DNA of 64,000 bases from DASXMT01 sp035552655 (GTDB taxonomy: Bacteria > Actinomycetota > Acidimicrobiia > Acidimicrobiales > RAAP-2): positions 1 through 64,000 of the forward strand of contig DASZLD010000038.1 of assembly GCA_035552655.1 (NCBI GenBank), written 5' to 3'. The notes under the pieces were generated by a model that did not search any database, was not told the DNA's origin, and saw only the letters and a list, made by a program, of their open reading frames with translations. Shown here one piece after another: positions 15,802-23,501 of this stretch. The stretch's first letter is position 1. Every line of letters begins with the position of its first letter. Position numbers and translations under genes: made by a program.

Positions 15802-17642
15802 CCCTGTCGACACTGCGGAGCCCGCTCCCCTGGCTGGGTGCCCTCCTGGGTCTGTACCTGGTGGTGCCCGTTGCCGCATTCGTGGCCCGGATCGCCGGCT
15901 CCCACAACCCCGGGTTCTCGACCCCGGGGCTCCTGTCCGCCCTCTATGTCTCGGTGGTCACGGCCACCATCTCCATGGCCATCGTCGCCCTGTTGGGCAT
16001 CCCCTTGGCCTACATGCTGGCCCGGTCCCGGAGCCGGCTGGCCGCCGTCGTCGGGTTGTTGGTGCAGCTACCCCTGGCCCTGCCCCCGTTGATCAGCGGC
16101 ATCTTGCTGATCTACGTCATCGGGCCCTACACCACCATCGGACGGGCCTTCGGTGGCCGCCTGACCGATTCGATGGTCGGGATCGTCCTGGCCCAGATGT
16201 TCGTCAGCGCCCCCTTCGTGATCGTGGCCGCCCGCGCCGGGTTCGCCACCGTCGATCCCGAGCTGTCCGACCTGGCCACCACGCTCGGCCACCGGGAAGC
16301 GGCGCGCTTCTGGCGGGTGAGCCTGCCCTTGGCCGGTCCCGGCGTCCGGGCCGGACTCGTCCTCGGCTGGCTGCGCGCCTTCGGCGAGTACGGCGCCATC
16401 GTCATCGTGGCTTACCACCCCAGTGTGCTGACCGTCTTCACCTATAACCAGTTCAGCGCGGCCGGGCTCACCACCACCGAGGCGCCCACCGCCCTGGCCC
16501 TGGCCGTGGCCGTGGTGGTGGCCATCATCGCCGCCCTGGCCGCCCGATTTCATCCGTTCCGCCGCCATCGCGGTTCTGCTCCTCTTGCCTCCCCCGAAGA
16601 ACCCCGGGGCAGCCCGCGCACGCCGGTCGGCTTCGATCTCGACGTTCGCCTGGGCGCGTTCCACCTCCAGCTCGCTCACGCGGCCACGAGCGCCTCCCTG
16701 GCCATCCTGGGTGCCTCGGGCGCCGGCAAGTCGATGACGTTGCGATGCCTGGCCGGCCTTCGCGGCAGCCGGCCCGGGCCCGTTCGCTACGGAACGCGCC
16801 TCGTCACCGACATTCGCCCCGAGAACCGCGGCATCGGATACGTGCCGCAAGGCTCGCCTCTGTTTCCTCACCTGACCGTGCGCCAACAGGTCCTGTTCGG
16901 AAAGGGGGCCGACGAGGCGCTGGCCTCGTACTGGCTGGCCCAACTGGGCATCAGCGGATTGGAGGACCGCCTCCCACGCCAGCTCTCGGGGGGCCAACGC
17001 CAGCGGGTGGCCCTGGTCCAGGCGCTGTGCCGGCGACCCGACGTGCTCTTGTTGGACGAGCCCTTCTCCGCCCTCGACGCCCCGGTCCGCGATGCGCTGC
17101 GCTTCGACCTACGCCGGCTCCAGCGCGAGGCCGGTCTGTCCACCGTGCTGGTCACCCACGATCCCGAGGAGGCCGCGCTGCTGTCCGACGAGGTCATCGT
17201 GCTCGGACGCGGCCATGTCCTCCAGGCCGGGATCTGCGCGGACGTCATGACCCGACCGGCCAGTGCCGAGGTGGCCCGGTTGGTCGGGATCCACAACGTG
17301 CATGCCGGTCGCGTCCTTTCTCCGGGACTCGTCCGGGTCGGACGGATGGATCTCGGCCTGGACACCGGAGCAGTGGATGCGGGAACCGAAGTCCTCTGGT
17401 GCATCCGCCCCGAGGAGGTGCGGCTGTCCGAGGGTGGGACGTACCGGGCCACCGTCACCGACGCAGCCATCCTCGGCGCCGTGGTCGAGTTCGTCGTCCG
17501 CTTCGATGACGCCGGTCTCGAACTTCGCGCCCGGGCGTCCCGCTCGACCATCTTCCCTGCAGGAACGCGCTGCGGCGTCGACATACCCCGAGAGGCGGTG
17601 ACCGTGTGGGCCAATGACCAGGCCGCTACCGATTGGAGCTGA
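15798..17642 (+). CDS. Fused molybdate-type ABC permease and ATPase (ModB-ModC fusion)
   Basis: One 614-residue chain carries what are usually two subunits. Residues about 1-250 are a five- or six-helix permease with the EAA-like loop (LATTLGHREAARFWRVSLPLAGP). Residues about 270-510 are an ABC ATPase: Walker A GASGAGKS at 305-312, signature LSGGQ at 396-400, Walker B Asp420-Glu421. A TOBE-like tail (IRPEEVRLSEGG) follows. A Pro/Arg-rich stretch links the halves. Two copies would give a complete transporter with the upstream binding protein. It converges within 6 nt on the HTH-Mop gene. Confidence 0.92.
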   Translation: MTLSTLRSPLPWLGALLGLYLVVPVAAFVARIAGSHNPGFSTPGLLSALYVSVVTATISMAIVALLGIPLAYMLARSRSRLAAVVGLLVQLPLALPPLISGILLIYVIGPYTTIGRAFGGRLTDSMVGIVLAQMFVSAPFVIVAARAGFATVDPELSDLATTLGHREAARFWRVSLPLAGPGVRAGLVLGWLRAFGEYGAIVIVAYHPSVLTVFTYNQFSAAGLTTTEAPTALALAVAVVVAIIAALAARFHPFRRHRGSAPLASPEEPRGSPRTPVGFDLDVRLGAFHLQLAHAATSASLAILGASGAGKSMTLRCLAGLRGSRPGPVRYGTRLVTDIRPENRGIGYVPQGSPLFPHLTVRQQVLFGKGADEALASYWLAQLGISGLEDRLPRQLSGGQRQRVALVQALCRRPDVLLLDEPFSALDAPVRDALRFDLRRLQREAGLSTVLVTHDPEEAALLSDEVIVLGRGHVLQAGICADVMTRPASAEVARLVGIHNVHAGRVLSPGLVRVGRMDLGLDTGAVDAGTEVLWCIRPEEVRLSEGGTYRATVTDAAILGAVVEFVVRFDDAGLELRARASRSTIFPAGTRCGVDIPREAVTVWANDQAATDWS

Positions 17643-17648
17643 GGCGGG

Positions 17649-18056
17649 CTACTGGCCCACAGCCAGCTCGACGCCCACGTTGGTCGCCTTGACCACGGCG
17701 TCGGCCAGCATTCCAGGGGCCAGACCCAGTTCGTCGACGGCCTCCCTGGTCACCAACGCGACGAACCGGTGCGGTCCCGCCTGGATGTCGACCTGTGCGG
17801 CCACGGTGTCCGCCACCACCTTGGTGATGATTCCCGGAAAGCGGTTGCGGGCAGACTGTGCGCCGATGGGCACGGGCTCGCGAGTCCCGGCCAGCTCCAC
17901 GGCCAGCCGGGCCAGGTCGGTGCCGTCCACGGCACGACGGCTTCCACCCGAGGACACGGACTTCACCCGGCCGGCGTCCACCCAGCGCCGCATGGTGTCC
18001 GTGCTGACCCCCAACAACTCGGCGGCCTGTGCGATCCGGTAAGCGGGCACATCCAC
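17649..18056 (-). CDS. HTH-Mop molybdenum-responsive regulator or storage protein
   Basis: A 135-residue protein with an excisionase/MerR-like helix-turn-helix at about 5-50 (AAELLGVSTDTMRRWVDAGRV) and one Mop/TOBE domain at about 72-133 (NRFPGIITKVVADTVAAQVDIQ). Mop domains bind molybdate or tungstate oxyanions. The arrangement differs from classical ModE, which has a winged helix and paired Mop domains. It starts with GTG and converges on the transporter, so it is a good candidate for its regulator. It also lies 65 bp downstream of the phosphatase gene on the same strand and might be cotranscribed with it. Confidence 0.85.
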   Translation of the reverse strand: MDVPAYRIAQAAELLGVSTDTMRRWVDAGRVKSVSSGGSRRAVDGTDLARLAVELAGTREPVPIGAQSARNRFPGIITKVVADTVAAQVDIQAGPHRFVALVTREAVDELGLAPGMLADAVVKATNVGVELAVGQ

Positions 18057-18121
18057 AAGCTAATGGCTCGAGATCAGCTTGTCGGGATGTCCAGCTCTGG
18101 GCCAGGTGACCGGCCTGGTGA

Positions 18122-20509
18122 TCAGGAGGGATCGGGGTCCACAGCCAGGGCGAGCAAGGCAACGTCGTCGACTCGCTCCGTCGTGAGAGCCTCGATCACG
18201 CGTTGGCAGACGGCCTGGGGCTCCACCTCCCCGTCGACCACGATGCGGGCCAGGCGGTCCATGCTCGCCTCGGCACCAATCCCGCGGTCGTCGATGACCC
18301 CATCGGTGTACAGCAGGAGCAGTTGGCCCGGTCGGATCAGGCCGCGCCATTCGGCTGCGTCGGTGTCGGGTGCACCGAAGGGACTGGCCGGCGCCACCGG
18401 GAGATACTGGGCCCCGCCCGCTTCGACCATGAGCGGGGGATGGTGTCCGGCCGAGGCCAGGATCAGTTCGCCGGTGCTGGGATCCAGCTCACCGAACAGG
18501 CCGGTAGCCAGTCGCTCGAAACCGAGAAGGTCCCAGCTCCACTTGAGGGCGGCAACCAGCTCGCCCGGACTGGCGACTTGGCCGGCCAGCGCCCTCGCCG
18601 CGCTGCGGAGCTGGCCCATCATGGCCGCGGCCGATCGGTCGTGGCCGGCGACGTCGCCGATCATGAACCCGAGTCGCTGGCTGGGCAGCATGACCAGGTC
18701 ATAGAAATCGCCGCCCACATTGAGCCCGCGGGTACTGGGCAGGTACCGGGTCGCCGTGCGCACGCCAGGAATCTCCGGCGGTCGCTGCGGGAGCAGGCTC
18801 TCCTGTAAAACGTGGGCGGTGTGGTCGGCCCGCTCAAAGCGCTGGGCATTGGCGACGACCGCCGCGACTTGCTGGGCCAGCTCCTGGGCGAAGGCCACGT
18901 CCGGGCCACCGAAGCTGCGGCTGGCCGACACGAAGGTGATGCTTCCGATCACGTTCTCGTCGGCGGCCAGGGGCACGGTCAGGTACGAACTGAACTCCAG
19001 GGCCTTGGTGAGGAGGAAGTGATCCTCGTCGTGCGTGGTCGACCGCAAGAAGTCGTCGCTCATGCGGCCCGACCAGCTGGGCCTTCCCGTGCGCACCACG
19101 CCGGCGGCCGGATGCCGTCCCCCGACGTCGGGCGGGTACCGGCGGTGGAGCTGGTCCACCAGGTGTTGCCGGCCGGGGTCACGGTGGCGGGCCACCATGC
19201 GCTGGAGGTTGTCGTCGTCATCGAGCACATCGATGAGGCAGAGATCGCCCAGGGCGGCCAGGGCCAGCGTGGCCAGGCGATCGAGCGCATCCTGGAAGCG
19301 GGGGGCCTCGGCCATGACCTTGGCCGCATTGGCCAAAAAGGCGCTGATGGTGGCCAGTTGAGCCTGTTCCTCGTAGAGCCGGGCCTTGTCGATGGCCTGG
19401 GATGCTTGATCGACCACCGTGGTCAGGAAGTCGCGCTCGTCCAGTTCGAAACGGTGCTCGCCCGGGTAGATGACGGCCAGGATACCGACGCACTCGTCTT
19501 TGATGGAGAGGGGGAGCACGGCAAACGCCGTCTTGGCCACACGCCTCGCCGACCAGACCGGGAACTTGTCTTTGCCCTCTTCGGGCGAGGCCACATAGAC
19601 CGGCTCGTTGGTGCGGAACACGACGGCAGCGGGCACGTCCGAGTCCAGAGGGATCTCGTCGAACTCACCGTCGGCCAACGGCTCTTCCAGGGTGCGAACC
19701 AGCCGAGGCGGCTCGTCGTGGACCAGCCACACGTCGGTCCGGTCGAGCTCGCTGTTGGGCCCCTTCGAGCTCATGGCCCCGGCCAGGACGGTGGCCACCT
19801 CCCCCGGGGACGAGGCGCCGGCCAGCAACGAGGTGATGCTCTGCAACCGATCCAGGCGGTCGGCGATCTGCTCTGCTCGGAGCCGGGCGATCCGCTCGGT
19901 CTCGAAGAGCTGGATCCGTCCCAAGGCGCCGGCCATGCGGTCGGCCACCTGCTCCAGCATGCGCGCGTCCATGTCTGTAAAACGATCCAACTGGTGGCTT
20001 CCCGCGTGCAAGACCCCCAGAACCCGGCCATCGAGGATGATGGGCACGGCGACCACCGACTGCATGCCGCTCTCGGTCAAGAGCGGCGACGCCAGTTGGA
20101 TGCGGGAAAGATCCCCCACCACCAGCGGTTTCCGACTGGCCAACACCCGTCCGGCCATGCCCTCGCCGGCCCGGATCTGCAACTCCAAGGAGACCTCTTC
20201 ATCGAGGCCGACCGAAGCACGAGCGATGAGCTCGTCTTGTTGATCATTAGCCAGCAGCACCGAGACGGCGTCCGTGGCCAATGCCTCCCTCATGGTGGCC
20301 AGGGCATGTCGGAACAGGTCATCGAGCGAATTGCCGCTCATGAGGCTGTCGGCGGAAACACCCAGCTCGTTCCACCAGCGAGCGACGGACTCGCCCACGG
20401 CCAGCCCGGCCTGCTCGGCGGCCACCAACGTTTCGAACTCGCTCCGGGCCGGCCGGTCAGGAGGACCGGACACCGGGTCACCACCGGGGGTGTCGACGGG
20501 ATTCACCAC
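18122..20509 (-). CDS. Three-GAF, PP2C-type (SpoIIE/RsbU-like) serine phosphatase
   Basis: A 795-residue soluble signalling protein. Three GAF-like domains are visible at about 64-202, 230-385 and 395-560, followed by a linker helix (HVLQESLLPQRPPEIPGV) and a PP2C/SpoIIE phosphatase at about 575-793. Metal-binding motifs GGDFYDL, IGDVAGH, LYTDGVIDD and VDDVALL are intact. Such enzymes dephosphorylate anti-anti-sigma factors in partner-switching stress pathways. No anti-sigma or STAS gene is adjacent, so the target is elsewhere. The start is one of two tandem GTGs, with TAGGCT 6 nt upstream, suggesting a leaderless message. Confidence 0.92.
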   Translation of the reverse strand: MVNPVDTPGGDPVSGPPDRPARSEFETLVAAEQAGLAVGESVARWWNELGVSADSLMSGNSLDDLFRHALATMREALATDAVSVLLANDQQDELIARASVGLDEEVSLELQIRAGEGMAGRVLASRKPLVVGDLSRIQLASPLLTESGMQSVVAVPIILDGRVLGVLHAGSHQLDRFTDMDARMLEQVADRMAGALGRIQLFETERIARLRAEQIADRLDRLQSITSLLAGASSPGEVATVLAGAMSSKGPNSELDRTDVWLVHDEPPRLVRTLEEPLADGEFDEIPLDSDVPAAVVFRTNEPVYVASPEEGKDKFPVWSARRVAKTAFAVLPLSIKDECVGILAVIYPGEHRFELDERDFLTTVVDQASQAIDKARLYEEQAQLATISAFLANAAKVMAEAPRFQDALDRLATLALAALGDLCLIDVLDDDDNLQRMVARHRDPGRQHLVDQLHRRYPPDVGGRHPAAGVVRTGRPSWSGRMSDDFLRSTTHDEDHFLLTKALEFSSYLTVPLAADENVIGSITFVSASRSFGGPDVAFAQELAQQVAAVVANAQRFERADHTAHVLQESLLPQRPPEIPGVRTATRYLPSTRGLNVGGDFYDLVMLPSQRLGFMIGDVAGHDRSAAAMMGQLRSAARALAGQVASPGELVAALKWSWDLLGFERLATGLFGELDPSTGELILASAGHHPPLMVEAGGAQYLPVAPASPFGAPDTDAAEWRGLIRPGQLLLLYTDGVIDDRGIGAEASMDRLARIVVDGEVEPQAVCQRVIEALTTERVDDVALLALAVDPDPS

Positions 20510-20515
20510 GGGGCA

Positions 20516-20521
20516 AGCCTA
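20516..20521 (-). promoter_or_regulatory. -10 box TAGGCT, leaderless phosphatase transcript
   Basis: On the minus strand TAGGCT is followed by 6 nt and then GTGGTG, the start of the phosphatase gene. No Shine-Dalgarno is present. This matches leaderless promoters of actinobacteria. Confidence 0.5.
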
Positions 20522-20656
20522 CGGCCCAGACGACGTGCCGGCCCAGGCTCGGGACCAGGGCCGTTTAAGGCTGAGGATCGGGGGTAGGGGCCAGAGAGCA
20601 TGCCAACCGAACCCCACAGATCACGGAATCACGCCGTTTCCGGTGCGAGGAGGCCT

Positions 20657-20866
20657 ATGACTTCGCCGACGCCGTCTGCCCAGCTCCTGGTCGAAGCCAG
20701 TGACGTCCGGGTATCGATTCCCGATCCGGCACCTCCGGGACCGCCACCGCTCCCGCCGGATCCTTTTCCCGTGGAACCTCCCCCAGTGCCGCCTGTGCCC
20801 GAACCGGAGCCCATCGATCCGCCGTTCCCGGCACCGGAGCCCGTGCCGACACCGGAGCCCGTCTAG
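20657..20866 (+). CDS. Small proline-rich protein, possible gene
   Basis: An open frame of 69 residues begins with ATG just after a GAGGAGG sequence (20647-20653, 3 nt spacing). After about 20 ordinary residues it becomes Pro/Glu-rich, with near-repeats of the type PEPVPTPEPV. There is no recognised domain. Low-complexity composition means the frame could be chance in GC-rich DNA; the good ribosome site is the main support. Confidence 0.4.
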   Translation: MTSPTPSAQLLVEASDVRVSIPDPAPPGPPPLPPDPFPVEPPPVPPVPEPEPIDPPFPAPEPVPTPEPV

Positions 20867-20932
20867 ACCTTCGAGACCCCTCCTGACGGCACTGCCATCC
20901 CAGGCAGTCGCCTCTAACCCAGACGGTCGGCT

Positions 20933-21313
20933 CTAACTCGTGGTGGAATCCGAGCTCTGGCGGGCGTCCTCTACCGGGCCCCTGACCAGCATCGGGTACA
21001 TCCCGCGGTCAAACGCCACGATGAACTGGCGCACGGGCTGTGGGAGCGGGACACGGACCACTGCAGGGGGAAGGAACCTGACGGGACCGTTGACAACGAT
21101 CTTGACCTGGCTTTGTCCTGTGGTGAGCGAGCGGACTCGGGGATCCGCCCCCAGCACGGCGCCCAAGTATGACGCCACGGCGCAGCATCTCGGATTGTTG
21201 CGGGCTCCCCACACGCCGGCATCGCACAAGGACGCCGCCACCTCGGAACGGTTCGCACCCAAACCGACCAGGAGCTCCCCTACCTGGTCCCTGAGCTGCC
21301 GATTTCGCATCAT
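20933..21313 (-). CDS. Conserved-looking hypothetical protein, about 125 residues
   Basis: No named function recognised. The protein starts MRNRQLRDQVGELLVGLGA and has a compact alpha/beta look: an N-terminal helical part with two adjacent Cys (PRCC), a middle beta segment (VRSLTTGQSQVKIVV) and VRVPLPQPVRQFIVAFDRG towards the end. On the minus strand AAGGGGG lies 4 nt before a tandem ATGATG, so either ATG may serve. Several short dyads lie upstream (21403-21451). Confidence 0.65.
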   Translation of the reverse strand: MMRNRQLRDQVGELLVGLGANRSEVAASLCDAGVWGARNNPRCCAVASYLGAVLGADPRVRSLTTGQSQVKIVVNGPVRFLPPAVVRVPLPQPVRQFIVAFDRGMYPMLVRGPVEDARQSSDSTTS

Positions 21314-21402
21314 GTTGCCCCCTTACACTGTCCTCCTCGGGACTGGTGCTTCGGGAGCTCAACGGGGCTCGAAGGCGCCTACTCGAGGTATGCGTCCACT
21401 TC

Positions 21403-21451
21403 ATACCCAGCGCGGGGTATCACGCAAACCACTTACGCCGTAATCACTTAC
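21403..21451. promoter_or_regulatory. Cluster of short dyads and a direct repeat
   Basis: ATACCC/GGGTAT arms (21403-21420, 6-nt centre), a TTACG-C-CGTAA dyad (21433-21443) and two copies of CACTTAC (21430-21436 and 21445-21451) lie in an A/T-richer intergenic patch between the 126-residue protein gene and the SRPBCC gene. They could be operators for the minus-strand gene at 21313. No regulator is assigned. Confidence 0.3.
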
Positions 21452-21500
21452 AGTGAGATAGGGAACCGGATGAGTGTTGCCTGGTCAGATGTTTGTCAGG

Positions 21501-21986
21501 TCAGACGGTCTTCGTCTCTTTTCCGCCGGCCATCAGCTCGGCCAGTCGATCGAGTGTGCGTTCCATGTCCCGCTTCGTCTTGTTGGAGTAGATGTCGCCC
21601 AGCTTCAACAGGACGCGCATGGGGTCGGGGGTGATGTCCCAGCTCTCCCGGACCACTGTGCCCTCGGCGACCGGATCCAGTTGGTAACGCCAGACCCTTC
21701 CCCCCATCAGACGACCGGCGAATCCCTCCGGGCCGGTCTGCCAGGCGATCCGGCGGTTCTCCTCGAACTCGACCACCTTGTTGACGGTGGAGTACCGGAC
21801 TCCGAGCTTCATCCCCATGCCGAACTTGGAACCGAGCACCAGTCGTTCGGGCTCCTGCTCCTTGGCCCCTTGGAGCATGCCGGAGCCATCGATCAACGTG
21901 TGCTTGGCCGCGTCGGCCAGGACGTCGAAGATGGCCTCCGGAGGGGAGGGGATCATGCGTTCAACCGTGAGCACGTAGCCCTGCAT
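21501..21986 (-). CDS. SRPBCC (START/Bet v1-like) family protein
   Basis: A 161-residue polyketide-cyclase/START-like protein. It begins with VLTVERMIPSPPEAIFDVLAD, the usual first strand and helix, and ends with a long helix (MERTLDRLAELMAGG). The fold encloses a hydrophobic cavity and binds lipids or aromatic ligands; the ligand here is unknown. GAGGAG lies 5 nt before the ATG. It stands alone between small genes, 218 bp from the zinc-ribbon gene start. Confidence 0.85.
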   Translation of the reverse strand: MQGYVLTVERMIPSPPEAIFDVLADAAKHTLIDGSGMLQGAKEQEPERLVLGSKFGMGMKLGVRYSTVNKVVEFEENRRIAWQTGPEGFAGRLMGGRVWRYQLDPVAEGTVVRESWDITPDPMRVLLKLGDIYSNKTKRDMERTLDRLAELMAGGKETKTV

Positions 21987-22204
21987 CGAAACTCCTCTGG
22001 TTCGGGTCCGGACGCCTGGTGCTAGACCCTAGATGGTGGTCGATGGGTTGACACTCGACGTTGACCTGACCGGTTCCGACCCCGTCCCGGTCCCGGTGAT
22101 GCCCGCCTGACCAACGGGCGTGGCCCTGGTTCTACCGAGACTGGCCGGACTCGGAGACTCGGCATCAACCCCAGGACGCGCCCACCTGGCTAAGTTCGTG
22201 ATCC

Positions 22205-22354
22205 ATGCCCGGCCGTCCGCCACCGTCACCCACGTGCACGCGCTCGCCCTTGGGCACCTTCGCCGAGTGTCCCCACTGCGGCGCCGAGCTCCGACCCGAG
22301 CACGCCCACTTCCGGTGCACGGGCTGCGGTTGGCGCGACTCCTGCTGCGACTAA
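22205..22354 (+). CDS. 49-residue zinc-ribbon protein
   Basis: A very short gene: ATG at 22205, TAA at 22352-22354. The protein carries CPHCGAELRPEH, then CTGCGWRDSCCD at the C-terminus, giving two CxxC knuckles and a terminal CC. This fits a single rubredoxin-like zinc ribbon. TAAGTT at 22191-22196 is 8 nt upstream, so a near-leaderless message is likely. Function unknown; similar tiny zinc ribbons are often found in actinobacteria as RNA- or protein-contact modules. Confidence 0.6.
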   Translation: MPGRPPPSPTCTRSPLGTFAECPHCGAELRPEHAHFRCTGCGWRDSCCD

Positions 22355-22388
22355 CCCCGCGCCGACGAGCCGGATCCGGTGCCGAAGC

Positions 22389-22802
22389 TCAGGGGTCGAT
22401 GCGGGCGGTGGCCGTGCCGGTGAAGACCTCGGCGCCATCCTGGTTCACGGTGGTGATCTCCAGTTCGACCAGATTGTCGCCGCTGATTTCGGTGATCTCC
22501 GCTTTCGCCGTCAGGTCGTCTCCCGGCCACACCTGGGCGCGGAACCGGCCACCGAAGCGGACCAGGCGCCCGTCGCCCACGTAGTCGGTCAGCATCCGTC
22601 CGGTCAGGCCCATGGTCAACATGCCGTGGGCGAAGACCGAGGGGTAACCGGCCACCTTGGTGGCGAACACCTCATCGCTGTGGAGCGGGTTGTAGTCGCC
22701 CGATGCCCCCGCGTACTGGACGATCTGGGTCCGGGTCAGGTTCTCCACTACCACCTGCTCGTGGACCGATCCCACCTTGAGCTCGCTTCGACGAAGAGCC
22801 AT
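22389..22802 (-). CDS. MaoC-family (R)-specific enoyl-CoA hydratase subunit
   Basis: A 137-residue hot-dog protein carrying the full hydratase-2 motif, YAGASGDYNPLHSDEVFA at 30-47, with catalytic Asp36 and His41. It hydrates 2-enoyl-CoA or a related thioester. Its start codon overlaps the stop of the upstream hot-dog gene as TGATG. Such pairs form heterodimers in which one partner keeps the active site and the other binds the substrate, as in HadAB/HadBC and ChsH1-ChsH2. This one is the catalytic half. Confidence 0.9.
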   Translation of the reverse strand: MALRRSELKVGSVHEQVVVENLTRTQIVQYAGASGDYNPLHSDEVFATKVAGYPSVFAHGMLTMGLTGRMLTDYVGDGRLVRFGGRFRAQVWPGDDLTAKAEITEISGDNLVELEITTVNQDGAEVFTGTATARIDP

Positions 22803-23293
22803 CAGCCCTCCTCCACTGTCTTCGAGGTGCGCACGCCCACGCCCCGGGCCGTGACCACCAGTTCCCCGGCCGGGTTCCGGTACTCGACGATGTGCTCGGA
22901 GAAGGTCATGGTTCCCCCCCGCCGGCCCTCCTTGGTCCAGGTCTCGCCCTCGCTGGTGGTGGCCGTCAGCACCTCGCCGGGCCCGAGGGGCCGGTGGTAC
23001 TCGAAATGCTGCTCGGCGTGGAGGCCGGTCCCGCCGCCTCCGCTGCCTGGCGCTCGCTGCACACCGGTGGGCTCCTTTCCGGAGCCGAACCAGGGCTCGC
23101 CGATCCGGGGGCGGAGCGAGTAGTTGGGGTCGAACTGGGCGCTCGACTGCACGAAGGTGGGTGGCGCCACCACATGGCCCACTTCGGTGGTGGCGGCATA
23201 GGCGGCGTCGGAGTAGATGGGATTGGGATCCCCCACCGCCCGAGCGAACATCATGATGTGTCCCGCCTCTACCGGAAACTCGATCGGATCCAT
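22802..23293 (-). CDS. MaoC-like dehydratase partner subunit (FAS1-like dehydratase N-domain)
   Basis: A 163-residue hot-dog protein. The segment FARAVGDPNPIYSDAAYAAT resembles the partner subunit of heterodimeric hydratases; the catalytic His of the hydratase-2 motif is replaced by Tyr. The ATG at 23293 was chosen for AAGGAGGA 3 nt upstream; an in-frame extension to 23380 has no such site. It is translationally coupled to the catalytic subunit. Confidence 0.85.
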   Translation of the reverse strand: MDPIEFPVEAGHIMMFARAVGDPNPIYSDAAYAATTEVGHVVAPPTFVQSSAQFDPNYSLRPRIGEPWFGSGKEPTGVQRAPGSGGGGTGLHAEQHFEYHRPLGPGEVLTATTSEGETWTKEGRRGGTMTFSEHIVEYRNPAGELVVTARGVGVRTSKTVEEG

Positions 23294-23501
23294 CTGTCCT
23301 CCTTCGTCGACGCTGTATGTCCTATCCACAGGTGGTGTCTCTGCGCAAGCGAGGTCCCGTTCCCCGGCGGTTGCCGGCACCCGACCGGTTCGACGCCGAG
23401 CGGTACTTCCGCGATGCTCCCCTCATGATCGTGGGAGCAGGCGTCGACGAGATCCGGCACAGGGAGGAGGGCCGAGTGCCCGAGGCCCGAGGGGATCGGC
23501 C

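Noticed and set aside
18812..20587. Plus-strand open frame of 591 codons opposite the phosphatase
   Set aside because: It has antisense-type composition and no domain; the minus-strand protein has three GAF domains and a PP2C domain.
23217..23501. Longer N-terminus for acetoacetyl-CoA synthetase
   Set aside because: The extension runs into the divergent hydratase gene and has no ribosome site or synthetase-like residues; ATG 23502 has GAGGGGA upstream.
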